From JAETTH01 sp964455975 (GTDB taxonomy: Bacteria; Bacillota; Clostridia; TANB77; CAG-508), in assembly GCA_964455975.1 (NCBI GenBank), contig CAYVYP010000008.1:1-35778 (forward strand): a stretch of 35,778 bases of DNA. Direction: 5' to 3'. A program made the translations under genes and the position numbers. Every line of letters begins with the position of its first letter. Within the stretch, counting starts at the first letter, position 1. The notes under the pieces are model-generated. The model worked only from the letters and a program-made list of their open reading frames with translations. It made no database searches and was not told where the DNA came from. Positions 9,827 through 19,317 of this stretch are shown here, in pieces.

Positions 9827-10114
9827 ATGTTTAATCGGAGGAAAGCATTAATTCCTGAAGGAACTAAAATCATTTCAGAATTTGGACACGATGGTACGAG
9901 GTACATTATAGTTGTTCGTAAATCTGATAATGGTGAGCAGGCAAAAACTGTAGCTGCATTCATAACAGATAAAATTAAAACTTACAAATGGGCAAGTGAT
10001 GCAGTAAACACAGTATGTTATTCCAGGTATAACATGGAGGTAGATGAGTGGCTAAACGAGTTAGGACAACTCGTACTAATTATTCACTACCCAGCTTCTA
10101 AAAGGAGACCCTAA
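9827..10114 (+). CDS. Accessory hypothetical protein (95 aa), in-frame CGG at codon 4
   Basis: The family is not recognised. The protein is small and soluble with no clear motif or membrane segment. It starts MFNRRKALIPEG and ends in a basic SKRRP tail. The start follows AAAGGAG. It has its own promoter, and its stop codon lies inside the left arm of its terminator, so it is a compact one-gene cassette. Codon use (CAG, GAG, AGG, GGC-rich words) differs from the flanking core genes. Codon 4 is CGG; a +1 shift there would reach TAA after four more codons, and no plausible downstream start avoids it. It must therefore be read as Arg if the gene is expressed. Confidence 0.6.
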   Translation: MFNRRKALIPEGTKIISEFGHDGTRYIIVVRKSDNGEQAKTVAAFITDKIKTYKWASDAVNTVCYSRYNMEVDEWLNELGQLVLIIHYPASKRRP

Positions 10115-10131
10115 ATTAGGGCCTCCTTTTT
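10103..10131 (+). terminator. Terminator overlapping the stop of the 95-aa gene
   Basis: AGGAGaCCCTAA pairs with TTAGGGcCTCCT, followed by a T-run. Confidence 0.85.
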
Positions 10132-10184
10132 AATGCATACAAATTGCCTCTCAAAAAAGATACCTAAAAATTGTTATAAAATGG

Positions 10185-10213
10185 TTGCAATTAAAAAAAA
10201 TGTGTAATATAAT
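10185..10213 (+). promoter_or_regulatory. Sigma-A-type promoter for ppdK
   Basis: TTGCAA (10185-10190), 17-nt spacer, TATAAT (10208-10213). It leaves a leader of roughly 80 nt ending in AAGGAGG. Confidence 0.75.
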
Positions 10214-10300
10214 GTAAACGTTGCTGGACAAGAAGCCAAATGCCAGTAATAAAAATAGGTTTTAATAAAAATTAAAGCATAAATTTAAGGAGGTTTTTTT

Positions 10301-12928
10301 ATGAGTGAAAAGTATGTATACCTTTTTAGTGAAGGTAATGCAAGCATGCGTGAACTTTTAGGAGGTAAAGGTGCTAACTTAGCAGAAATGACAAGTTTAG
10401 GTCTTCCAATACCACAAGGATTCACAGTTACAACAGAAGCTTGTACAAAATATTATGATGATGGAGAAATGATTTCAAAAGAAATAGAAGATGAAATATT
10501 TGCATCTTTAACAAAACTAGAAGAAATCGCAGGAAAAAAATTAGGAAATAAAGAAAATCCTTTATTAGTATCAGTTCGTTCAGGAGCTAGAGCATCTATG
10601 CCAGGAATGATGGATACAGTATTAAATTTAGGAATGAATGATGAAGTTGCTACAACATTAGCTGCAAAAAATGAAAGATTTGCATATGATAGTTACAGAA
10701 GATTTATTCAAATGTTTAGTGATGTTGTTATGGAAATACCAAAGCCATTTTTTGAAAAAATTATAGATGAAATGAAAGAAGCTAGAGGAGTTAAATTAGA
10801 TACTGAACTTACAGCAGAAGATTTAAAAGAATTAGTAGTTAAATTTAAAGCAGTATATAAAGATCAAAAAGGTGAAGATTTCCCTACAGAACCAAGAACA
10901 CAATTATTAGAAGCTATAAAAGCAGTATTTAGATCTTGGAATAATGCAAGAGCTATAACATATAGAAGATTAAATGATATACCAGGAAGTTGGGGAACAG
11001 CTGTAAACGTACAACAAATGGTTTTCGGTAATATGGGAGATGACTGTGGTACAGGTGTTGCTTTCACAAGAAACCCAGCTACAGGAGAAAATAAATTATT
11101 TGGTGAATATTTAATGAACGCACAAGGTGAAGATGTTGTTGCTGGAATTAGAACACCACAACATATTGAAACTTTAAACCAAGTAAATCCTACAGCATAT
11201 GCAGAATTTGTTAAATACTGTAATGTACTTGAAAAACATTACAAAGATATGCAAGATATGGAATTTACAATTGAAGCTGGAAAATTATTCTTCCTTCAAA
11301 CAAGAAATGGTAAAAGAACAGCTAATGCTGCATTACAAATAGCAGTTGATTTAGTTAAAGAAGGAATGATAACAGAAAAAGAAGCTGTTTTAAAAGTTGA
11401 ACCAAAGCAATTAGATCAATTATTACATCCAAATTTTGATCAAGCTGCATTAAAAGCTGCTAAAGTTGTTGCAAAAGGATTAGCAGCATCTCCAGGAGCA
11501 TCTGCAGGTAAAGTAGTATTTACAGCAGAAAGAGCAGTTGAATTACATGAACAAGGAGAAAAAGAACTAGTATTAGTAAGATTAGAGACATCACCAGAAG
11601 ATATAGAGGGTATGGTTGTATGTAGTGGTGTATTAACAGTTAGAGGAGGTATGACATCACACGCTGCCGTTGTTGCTCGTGGTATGGGAACATGTTGCGT
11701 TGCAGGATGTGGAGATATAATTGTTAATGAAGAAGAAAAATATTTTACATTACCAGATGGAAGAAAAGTTCATGAAGGAGAATATATTTCTTTAGACGGA
11801 TCTACAGGAAATGTTTATGGAGAAAAAGTTAAAACTGTTGAAGCAGCAGTTTCAGGAAACTTTGCTACATTAATGGGATGGGCTGATCAATATAGACAAT
11901 TAAAAGTTAGAACAAATGCTGATACACCAAGAGATGCTAAACAAGCATATGATTTTGGTGCAGAAGGTATAGGATTATGTAGAACAGAGCATATGTTCTT
12001 TGCTGCTGATAGAATTGCTGCAATAAGAGAAATGATAGTTTCTAAAACAGCAGAACAAAGAGCAAAAGCATTAGCTAAAATACTTCCAATGCAAAGAGGA
12101 GATTTTGAAGAATTATATAGAACAATGAAAGGTTACCCTGTAACAATAAGATTCTTAGATCCACCTTTACATGAATTTGTTCCTCATGAAGATGAAGAAA
12201 TTAAAGCATTAGCAAATGATATGGGAATGACATTTGAAGAATTAAAGAATATAGTAGAAAGTTTACACGAATTTAACCCAATGATGGGACATCGTGGATG
12301 CCGTTTAGCTGTAACATATCCTGAAATTGCAGAAATGCAAACAAAAGCTGTTATAGAAGCTGCTATAAATGTTAATAAAGAAGGAATGAATGTAGTTCCT
12401 GAAATAATGATTCCACTTGTTGGAGAAATTAAAGAATTAAAATATGTTAAAGATATAGTAACAAAAACAGCAGATGAAGTTATAAAAAATGCTGGAGTTA
12501 AATTAGAATACCATGTAGGAACAATGATAGAAATACCAAGAGCTGCTTTAACAGCAGATGAAATAGCTAAAGAAGCTGAATTTTTCTCATTTGGTACAAA
12601 TGATTTAACACAAATGACATTTGGATTTAGCCGTGATGATGCTGGTAAATTCTTAAATGATTATTATGAGAAAAAAATATATGAATCAGATCCATTTGCT
12701 AAATTAGATCAAGTTGGTGTAGGAAAATTAGTAAAAATGGCTGTAGAACTTGGAAGACAAACAAGACCAAACATTAAATTAGGAATATGTGGAGAACATG
12801 GAGGAAATCCTCCAACAGTTGAATTCTGCCATAATGTAGGATTAACTTATGTATCTTGTTCACCATTTAGAGTTCCAATCGCAAGATTAGCTGCTGCACA
12901 AGCTGCAATTAAAAATCCAAGAGCATAA
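10301..12928 (+). CDS. ppdK: Pyruvate, phosphate dikinase
   Basis: The enzyme interconverts pyruvate + ATP + Pi and PEP + AMP + PPi; in fermenting Clostridia it often works in the glycolytic direction. The 875-aa length matches the family (about 874). The N-terminal ATP-grasp domain includes LGGKGANLAEM and SVRSGARASMPGMMDT. The central phosphohistidine domain has GGMTSHAAVVARGMG with the catalytic His at residue 454. The C-terminal PEP/pyruvate barrel has GLCRTEHMF, FGTNDLTQMTFGFSRDD and ICGEHGGNP with the catalytic Cys. The strong AAGGAGG ribosome binding site and a codon mix typical of the genome's core genes suggest high expression. It contains many Gly codons but no in-frame CGG. Confidence 0.98.
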   Translation: MSEKYVYLFSEGNASMRELLGGKGANLAEMTSLGLPIPQGFTVTTEACTKYYDDGEMISKEIEDEIFASLTKLEEIAGKKLGNKENPLLVSVRSGARASMPGMMDTVLNLGMNDEVATTLAAKNERFAYDSYRRFIQMFSDVVMEIPKPFFEKIIDEMKEARGVKLDTELTAEDLKELVVKFKAVYKDQKGEDFPTEPRTQLLEAIKAVFRSWNNARAITYRRLNDIPGSWGTAVNVQQMVFGNMGDDCGTGVAFTRNPATGENKLFGEYLMNAQGEDVVAGIRTPQHIETLNQVNPTAYAEFVKYCNVLEKHYKDMQDMEFTIEAGKLFFLQTRNGKRTANAALQIAVDLVKEGMITEKEAVLKVEPKQLDQLLHPNFDQAALKAAKVVAKGLAASPGASAGKVVFTAERAVELHEQGEKELVLVRLETSPEDIEGMVVCSGVLTVRGGMTSHAAVVARGMGTCCVAGCGDIIVNEEEKYFTLPDGRKVHEGEYISLDGSTGNVYGEKVKTVEAAVSGNFATLMGWADQYRQLKVRTNADTPRDAKQAYDFGAEGIGLCRTEHMFFAADRIAAIREMIVSKTAEQRAKALAKILPMQRGDFEELYRTMKGYPVTIRFLDPPLHEFVPHEDEEIKALANDMGMTFEELKNIVESLHEFNPMMGHRGCRLAVTYPEIAEMQTKAVIEAAINVNKEGMNVVPEIMIPLVGEIKELKYVKDIVTKTADEVIKNAGVKLEYHVGTMIEIPRAALTADEIAKEAEFFSFGTNDLTQMTFGFSRDDAGKFLNDYYEKKIYESDPFAKLDQVGVGKLVKMAVELGRQTRPNIKLGICGEHGGNPPTVEFCHNVGLTYVSCSPFRVPIARLAAAQAAIKNPRA

Positions 12929-12948
12929 TTATTAAAAATAATATAATT

Positions 12949-12981
12949 AAGGTATAAACTTTTAAAGTTTATACCTTTTTG
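12949..12981 (+). terminator. Terminator after ppdK
   Basis: Long perfect stem AAGGTATAAAC / GTTTATACCTT, then a T-run. Confidence 0.9.
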
Positions 12982-13075
12982 TAATATGTTTGTAATAAAC
13001 ATTTAATAATATTGTAATGTTAAACACATTAAATTTGTTGTATAATACAAACATCGCACAAAAAAGGAAAAATAA

Positions 13076-13849
13076 ATGGAAAATCAAGAAAAAGAACTAA
13101 AAAACTATGTAATTGAATATGATGAAAAACTATTGAAACTTACATCTTTAAATGAAGCAAAAGAAATTTATGATGACGCAATTTTAAAAAGGCAAGAAGA
13201 AAATATTTCAGAAAATGATTTAAAATATGTAATAAAAACAATAGATGAAAAATTTTTAATTAGCGAAATTAGTAAAAGTATTAATATTAATATATTTTTT
13301 AACAAACTATATCAATTAATAAAAAATATAACAGATGAAATTGATATGTCTAAAATAAAAATAATAAATTTATGTGTTAATAATTATGCCTGCAGTTACG
13401 ATGGAAAAATTATTTTTGTATATGAACTAGATGAAAATTATGATATAGATTCATTTAATGAATTAGATATAAATAATTGTGAACAAACCAAAGAAATACA
13501 ACAATTAAAATTTATAAATGGAATAAATGCAAAATCAGATTATAAAACATGCAAAAACTATATAATATTAGAAGATAGTAAAAAAACATTAATTTTCAAA
13601 CATGAAGTAGAACAATCATTAGTTGTGGTTTCAGAAAATATTATAGGAAAAATGAGAGATAAATTAACAGGAGTATTCAAAAGATTTATTCCAATAATAA
13701 ATGTAGTAAATGGCGAATATGTAAAAATATATGATAGTACACAAAATTTAGAAAAACAAAATATGTTTAATGCAGGAAAAGTAGGAATTAATAGAATGAA
13801 AATCTTACTAAAAAGTGATAGAATAGCAAATAGTGATATAAGAATATAA
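13076..13849 (+). CDS. Hypothetical protein (257 aa)
   Basis: Not recognised. The protein is soluble, acidic and Lys/Asn/Ile-rich, with no signal peptide or membrane helix. The first 90 residues look helical and possibly coiled (charged heptad-like spacing); the middle is beta-rich; a basic segment (KMRDKLTGVFKRF) lies at about residues 195-207. Base composition matches the core genome, so there is no sign of recent transfer. It is a single gene between the ppdK and asnB terminators, with a TATAAT at 13041-13046 and AAAAGGAAA as ribosome binding site. Confidence 0.7.
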   Translation: MENQEKELKNYVIEYDEKLLKLTSLNEAKEIYDDAILKRQEENISENDLKYVIKTIDEKFLISEISKSININIFFNKLYQLIKNITDEIDMSKIKIINLCVNNYACSYDGKIIFVYELDENYDIDSFNELDINNCEQTKEIQQLKFINGINAKSDYKTCKNYIILEDSKKTLIFKHEVEQSLVVVSENIIGKMRDKLTGVFKRFIPIINVVNGEYVKIYDSTQNLEKQNMFNAGKVGINRMKILLKSDRIANSDIRI

Positions 13850-13853
13850 AAGC

Positions 13854-13885
13854 TAGAGGTTGTAATTTGCAACCTCTAATTTTTT
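13854..13885 (+). terminator. Terminator between the convergent 257-aa gene and asnB
   Basis: Stem TAGAGGTTG / CAACCTCTA, then a T-run on the plus strand. Confidence 0.85.
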
Positions 13886-15734
13886 ATAGTTTAATTTCAG
13901 GCTTATATTTTTTAAGCCACATATTGACCTGGCAAAGATATGCCATAAGCTGTGGACCTGTCATAAGCTGACCAAACCAAGGCCTTGTAAATGCTTTGCC
14001 ATCTGTATTTAAAATTTCTAATATATATTCTTTATTTAATAAATCTAAAATAGGACTATTAGGATTATTAATAATATCTGTTAACATTTGTTTTACTTTA
14101 TTTAAGTATGTTGGATTATGAGTTTTAGGATATGGACTTTTCTTTCTATCTACTATTTCAGATGGTAAAAGATCTTTTACTATATATCTTAATAATCCTT
14201 TTTCTCTACCGTTTAAAGCTTTAATTTCCCAAGGTACATTCCATAAGTAACCGAGCTAACCTATAATCACAAAAAGGAACTCTTAGTTCAAAGCCGTTAT
14301 ACATGGACATTCTATCAGATCTATCTAATAATGTTTGCATAAACCAATTCATTGTTAAATATGTTATTTTTCTTTTTTCAGCAGTTTCAGAAGAGTCTGT
14401 ATCTAAAATTTCTACATTTGATAAACTTTCGTTATATCTAAAATCTATATATTCTTTAAGATTTATTTTATTTCCAATATTAGGATTTAACAAATGCTGT
14501 CTTTCATCTATTGCAATTGACCATGGAAATGTTTTAGAGTTTAAAGCATCTTGCCTGAAAAACCAAGGATATCCACCAAATAATTCGTCTGAACATTCAC
14601 CAGTTAAACTTACTGTAGCTTGCGGTTTAACATTTTTACAAAATAAAAGTAAGGAAGAATCAACGTCTGCCATGCCGAGGCACATCTCTTGCAAGCATAG
14701 CATCTTCTAAAAATTCTGCAAGTTCTGGTGTGTCTAGCATAACATTATGATGATTTGTATGAAATTTTTTATTCATTAAATCTATATAATAACCATCTGA
14801 ATTGGGCTGAAAATCGCTTTTAACGAAGTTTTTATCATTATCTAAGTAATCTACTGAATACGTTTCTAAAGGTGCTAGATTATTCTTTTTTAAATAATTA
14901 CTAGCATATGCAGTTATAATACTAGAGTCTAAACCACCAGATAAAAATGTACAAAGAGGAACGTCAGATACTAATTGCTTCTGAATGGAATCTTCTAATA
15001 AAAATTTTACTTTTTCACAAGTTGTTCCAAAACTATCAGTATGTTCTTTAGATTCTAATTTCCAATAGCAATTTATATGAATACCATATTTATTAAAAAT
15101 TAAGTAATTTGTAGGTTTAAGCTCATATATATTTTCAAAAACAGTAATTCCAGGAGTATGAGAAGGTCCAAGTCCAAACAATTCGCAAATACCTTCTTTA
15201 TTAACAATAGTTTTAACACTAGGATATTCTAAAATAGCTTTAATTTCAGAAGCAAATATGAAACAATCATCTGAAAAAGTATAATATAAAGGTTTTACTC
15301 CTAAATGATCTCTTGCCAAAAATAATTCATTTTTATTCTCATTCCATATTGCAAAGCCATAAATTCCATTTAATTTGTTTACAACTTCAGGACCAAAATG
15401 AACAAAAGCTTTTAATAAAATCTCAGTATCTGAATGACTGTCAAAAGAAAAATCATTATCTAAAAGTTCATCTTTCAGTTCTTTCGTATTATAAATTTGA
15501 CCATTATATACAATAGTATATGTATTTTCATTATAGTTAAATGTCATTGGCTGCTTTCCACCGTTTAGGGTCAATTACAATTAACCTTTTATGACCAAAT
15601 AAAAGATTAGAACTAATGAAATATCCATCTTCATCTGGACCTCTTTTTGATAAAGAATTATTCATTTTCCTAATAACAGCATCATTGTTTGAAATATTTC
15701 TATTTAAATTACAAACTCCACAAATTCCACACAT
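13884..15734 (-). CDS. asnB: Asparagine synthase (glutamine-hydrolysing), needing three +1 shifts
   Basis: AsnB makes asparagine from aspartate, ATP and glutamine. The start is the ATG of MCGICG, because Cys2 must become the N-terminal nucleophile of the Ntn amidotransferase domain; a GTG two codons upstream is excluded on that ground. The glutaminase part shows RGPDEDG and YNGQIYN. The synthetase domain has the PP-loop LSGGLDSS, then SLTGECSDELFGGYPW, then DRMSMYNGFELRVPF. Three in-frame CGG codons interrupt it; +1 reading restores G58, G353 and G494 and gives 615 aa, in the family range (about 610-635). The segment between 14088 and 14220 is coding only if the last shift is made. It is a single gene, divergent from rpmF. 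Confidence 0.92.
14251..14253 (-). other. +1 recoding site 3 in asnB (GCT C GGT)
   Basis: Minus-strand in-frame CGG. Skipping the C gives CDYRLAGYLWNVPWEIK, matching the AsnB CDxRLxxYxWNIPWE segment. The glycine itself is less conserved here than at the other sites. Confidence 0.88.
14675..14677 (-). other. +1 recoding site 2 in asnB (CCT C GGC)
   Basis: Minus-strand in-frame CGG. Skipping the C gives ARDVPGMADVDSSLLLF, a conserved AsnB motif. This is the only site with C as the fourth base. Confidence 0.92.
15561..15563 (-). other. +1 recoding site 1 in asnB (AAA C GGT)
   Basis: Minus-strand in-frame CGG. Skipping the C gives LIVIDPKGGKQPMTF, as expected for the glutaminase domain (D..GG.QP). 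Confidence 0.92.
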
Positions 15735-15844
15735 AAACACACATCCTTAATAAAATATATTTATATTGTATGCAAAAAAATGAAAAATAGTTTGATATAT
15801 TGAAATATTTTTTTCGAGTGAGAGCATGAAATATGAAAATTGTA

Positions 15845-15873
15845 TTGACAAAACTGTAAAATACTAGTATAAT
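15845..15873 (+). promoter_or_regulatory. Sigma-A-type promoter for rpmF
   Basis: Perfect TTGACA (15845-15850), 17-nt spacer and perfect TATAAT (15868-15873), as expected for a ribosomal protein gene. Confidence 0.85.
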
Positions 15874-15949
15874 TTTAAAGTATTGAAATTAGAGAACTAT
15901 TTTAAATAGACTATATACATATGAAGCTTTACAAGGGAGGGAATTAAAA

Positions 15950-16138
15950 ATGGCACAACCAAAAAGAAGATGGTCTAAAGCAAGAACAGGTGCAAAAAGA
16001 TCTACATGGAAATTAGAAAATCAAAATTTAGCTACTTGCCCACATTGTCATGAACCAATTATGCAACACAGAATTTGTTCAAACTGTGGTTACTATAATG
16101 GAAAAGAAGTAGTAGCAAAAACTGAAAATAAAGATTAA
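15950..16138 (+). CDS. rpmF: Ribosomal protein bL32
   Basis: A 62-aa zinc-binding large-subunit ribosomal protein. The N-terminus MAQPKRRWSKARTGAKRS is the usual basic tail (normally KRR.SK.R...RR), followed by the zinc site CPHC...CSNCGYYNG (CxxC x12 CxxC). The start follows AAGGGAGGG. It has a near-consensus promoter and its own terminator. The gene that usually precedes rpmF (yceD/DUF177) is absent; asnB runs divergently instead. Confidence 0.96.
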   Translation: MAQPKRRWSKARTGAKRSTWKLENQNLATCPHCHEPIMQHRICSNCGYYNGKEVVAKTENKD

Positions 16139-16151
16139 TTATTAAAATGAG

Positions 16152-16184
16152 AACAATGCTATTTTTAGTATTGTTTTTATTTTT
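16152..16184 (+). terminator. Terminator after rpmF
   Basis: AACAATGCTA / TAGTATTGTT stem with a T-rich tail. Confidence 0.8.
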
Positions 16185-16226
16185 TATGAAAATATTAGAA
16201 TAACAGTTCAGTTGTATAAAAAAATA

Positions 16227-16255
16227 TTGCTATTTATTAAAAAATAGTATAAAAT
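16227..16255 (+). promoter_or_regulatory. Probable promoter of the der-plsY-gpsA-dtd operon
   Basis: TTGCTA (16227-16232), 17-nt spacer, TAAAAT (16250-16255), just before the der ribosome binding site. Part of it could form a local hairpin. Confidence 0.5.
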
Positions 16256-16277
16256 ACTTAAAGTAGAGGTGAAAAAA

Positions 16278-17601
16278 ATGGCAAAACCAATAGTGGCAAT
16301 AATAGGCAGACCAAATGTAGGCAAATCTACATTTTTTAATTATATAGTTGGTAAAAGAATATCAATAGTAGAAAATACACCAGGAGTAACTAGAGATAGA
16401 GTATATGCAGATACAAATTGGAAAGGTAGAAATTTTACTTTAATTGATACAGCAGGAATGGAACCAGAAAGTGATGATGTTATTTTATCTGGAATGAGAG
16501 AGCAAGCAAATATAGCTATAAATATAGCTGATGTTATTATATTTTTAACAGATATAAGACAGGGTGTAACAGCAGATGACCAAGAAATTGCATTAATACT
16601 TAAAAAATCAAAAAAACCAGTAATATTAGCATGTAATAAAGCAGATGGATTTGGGCAAATGCCTGAAGAAATATATGAATTTTATAATTTAGGACTTCGG
16701 AGACCCATACAGATTATCTTCAGCAAATGCTATTGGTATGGGTGATTTATTAGATGCAATATGTGATAAACTTCCACCAAAATCAGAAGATGAAGATGAT
16801 GGAGAAATAATAAAAGTAGCAATAATTGGAAAACCTAATTCTGGAAAATCATCTTTGATAAATAAAATGCTAGGTGAAAATAGAGTTATTGTAAGTGATA
16901 TAGCAGGAACAACAAGAGATGCTATAGATTCGCCACTTGAAAATGAACATGGAAAATATGTATTAATAGATACAGCAGGAATAAGAAAAAAAGCTAAAGT
17001 AGAAGAAAGAATAGAAAAATTCAGTGTAATGCGTTCTTTATTTGCAGTAGAAAGATCAGATGTATGTATTATAATGATTGATGCAACAGAAGGAGTTACA
17101 GATCAAGATGCTAAAATAGCAGGTGAAGCGCATGAGGCTGGTAAAGGTATAATAATTGCAGTAAACAAATGGGATATATATGAAAAAGAAACAGGAACAT
17201 TAGAAAAATATAAAAAAGAAGTGTATAATAAATTAAGTTATTTATCATATGCACCAATTATATTTATATCTGCAAAAACTGGACAAAGAGTAGAAAAATT
17301 ATATGATATGATTAATAAAGTTGCAAATCAAAATGCAATGAGAATATCAACATCTATGTTAAATGGTGTTATAAATGAAGCAATAGCGTTAGTTCAACCA
17401 CCAACAGATAAAGGAAAAAGACTTAAAATTTTATATGTTACACAAGCTAGTACAAAACCACCAACATTTGTAGTATTTGTAAATAGTAAAGATTTATTTC
17501 ATTTTTCTTATGAAAGATATCTGGTAAACCAAATTAGAAAAGAATTTGGAATGGAAGGTACACCTATAAGAGTAATAGTAAGAGAAAAATCAGATAAATA
17601 A
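16278..17601 (+). CDS. der: Ribosome-assembly GTPase Der (EngA), needing one +1 shift
   Basis: Der is the double-G-domain GTPase of 50S subunit assembly. G domain 1 shows GRPNVGKST, DTAGMEP and NKAD. G domain 2 shows GKPNSGKSS, DTAGIRKKA and NKWD. A C-terminal KH-like domain ends at REKSDK. A single in-frame CGG at the end of G domain 1 splits the gene; +1 reading gives LGLGDPYRLSS and a 440-aa protein (B. subtilis Der has 436). The start is the ATG at 16278, because AGAGGTG is correctly spaced for it; the GTG at 16269 lies within that ribosome binding site. It is the first gene of an operon with plsY (22 bp on). Confidence 0.95.
16698..16700 (+). other. +1 recoding site in der (CTT C GGA)
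   Basis: In-frame CGG. Skipping the C gives NLGLGDPYRLSSANAIG, matching Der (LGFGEPxxIS). CTT before a starved Arg codon followed by Gly resembles the yeast Ty1 site CUU AGG C. Confidence 0.93.
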
Positions 17602-17623
17602 TAAAATATAAGGAGGAATTTAT

Positions 17624-18254
17624 ATGGAAGCATTTGCATATTTACTAATTGCAGTAATTGCATATTTAATAGGAAGTGTTAATTTTTCAGTATTAATAAG
17701 TAAAAAAATTGCAGGATTTGATGTAAGAGAAAAGGGAAGCCGGAAACGCAGGAACAACAAATATGTTAAGATCTGTTGGAAAAAAAGCAGCAGCAATAAC
17801 TCTTATTTTAGATATTTTAAAAGGAGTTGTTTCTATAGGAATAGCATTAATTATAGGAATGTTAATAAAAGAAGCTTCTTCTCCATTATTAGTACAAATA
17901 GCGGGTATAGCAGTTATTATTGGACATACTTTTCCAATTTTCTTTGGATTTAAAGGTGGAAAAGGAATAGCAACATCTTTAGGAGTATTACTTATGGCAA
18001 ACTGGCAAATAGGATTAATTTGTTTAGTATTTGCTTTAGTTTTAATGGCACTTACGAGAATGGTATCTTTAGGATCAATAGCAGCAGCAATACTATTTCC
18101 AGTGCTTACCTTATTTATAAATCAAAATTATATAGCAGATGGAAATTATTTAATATTTAGTATAATAATTGCAGCTTTAGTAATATTTAATCATAGAACA
18201 AATGTTAAAAGATTGTTAAATGGTACAGAAAATAAATTAAGCTTTAAAAAATAA
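17624..18254 (+). CDS. plsY: Acyl-phosphate glycerol-3-phosphate acyltransferase, needing one +1 shift
   Basis: PlsY transfers acyl groups from acyl-phosphate to sn-glycerol-3-phosphate at the membrane, the first step of phospholipid synthesis. Several hydrophobic helices are visible. Motif 1 is GSGNAGTTNMLR, motif 2 is FKGGKGIATSLG, and the end has NHRTNVKRLLNGTE. In the zero frame translation goes wrong within motif 1 at AGC CGG A. Skipping the C restores GSGNAGTTN (G40) and yields 209 aa, close to the usual 190-210. The start follows AAGGAGG. The next gene, gpsA, makes the glycerol-3-phosphate substrate, so the pair is functionally linked. Confidence 0.93.
17741..17743 (+). other. +1 recoding site in plsY (AGC C GGA)
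   Basis: In-frame CGG in the substrate-binding motif. Skipping the C gives REKGSGNAGTTNMLR. Confidence 0.93.
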
Positions 18255-18266
18255 ATTTTGAAAGTA

Positions 18267-18300
18267 CCGCCAGATTTAATTAAAATTTGGCGGATTTTTA
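18267..18300 (+). terminator. Hairpin with T-run between plsY and gpsA
   Basis: CCGCCAGATTT pairs with AAATTTGGCGG and is followed by ATTTTTAT. It may attenuate rather than end the operon, since gpsA starts about 20 bp later with no clear promoter of its own. Confidence 0.75.
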
Positions 18301-18320
18301 TATAAAAGAAGGAGAAACTT

Positions 18321-19305
18321 ATGAAAAATATAGCAATAATAGGAAGTGGAAGTTGGGGAGTAGCACTTAGTGTTCACCTAGCAAATTTAGGAAACAATAT
18401 AAAAATATGGTCTTTTATGGAAGAAGAAAAAGATTTAATAAATAATGAAAAAAGATGTAAATTTTTACCAGATATAATAATACCCAATAATGTATCTTGT
18501 AGCACTAATATAAAAGAAGTTGTAGAAAATAGTGATATGATTTTACATATAACACCTTCAAAATTTGTAAGAAATACTTTAAAACAATATAAAGAGTATG
18601 TTACAACCCAACCAATAATAATGTGTTCAAAAGGTTTTGAAAATGAAACCTTATATACTTTAAGTCAAATTATTGAAGAAGAAATGCCAAATGTTAAATA
18701 CGGAATTTTTTCTCGGACCAAGCCATGCAGAAGAAGTATCACTTGGAATACCAACTGCAATTGTAATAGCATCTAAAGATGAAGAAGTAAGAAATTTAGT
18801 TCAAAATACTTTTATGAATGAAAAAATGAGAGTTTATACATCTTGTGATGTAAAGGGAGTAGAACTTGGTGGCGCATTAAAAAATATTATTGCTTTTTGT
18901 GCTGGAGTTGCAGCTGGAATAGGAATGGGAGATAATAGTTTTGCAGCATTAATAACAAGAGGCTTAGTAGAAATATCAAAATTAGGTGTAGTTTTAGGTG
19001 GAGAAAGAGAAACATTTTATGGCTTAACAGGACTTGGAGATTTAATAGTAACATGTTTAAGTGAACATAGTAGAAATAGAAAAGCTGGAAAACTGATTGG
19101 AGAAGGAAAAACATTAGAACAAACAAAACAAGAAGTTGGAATGACAATTGAAAGTATAGATAATATTGATGTTGCATATAAATTATCTAAAATACATAAT
19201 ATAGAAATGCCAATAGTTGAAATGGTTTATGATGTTTTATACAATACTTTAAATCCAAATGAAGCTGTAAAAATGCTTATGTTAAGAGATAAAAAAAGTG
19301 AATAA
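18321..19305 (+). CDS. gpsA: Glycerol-3-phosphate dehydrogenase [NAD(P)+], needing one +1 shift
   Basis: GpsA reduces dihydroxyacetone phosphate to sn-glycerol-3-phosphate for PlsY. The N-terminal Rossmann motif is IIGSGSWGVALS. The catalytic region has GGALKNIIAFCAGVAAGIGMGDN with the active-site Lys, and GLGDLIVTC...SRNRKAG follows. The zero frame breaks at TCT CGG A; skipping the C gives GIFSGPSHAEEVSLG, the conserved GPS motif (G132), and a 327-aa protein (family about 330-345). The start follows AGAAGGAG. A nearby TAC GGA contains CGG across a codon boundary and needs no correction. It is the third consecutive gene with exactly one shift site. Confidence 0.95.
18714..18716 (+). other. 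+1 recoding site in gpsA (TCT C GGA)
   Basis: In-frame CGG. Skipping the C gives FSGPSHAEEV. A split CGG (TAC GGA) only about 12 bases upstream is read normally, which acts as an internal control. Confidence 0.94.
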
Positions 19306-19317
19306 AGGAAAATAAAA

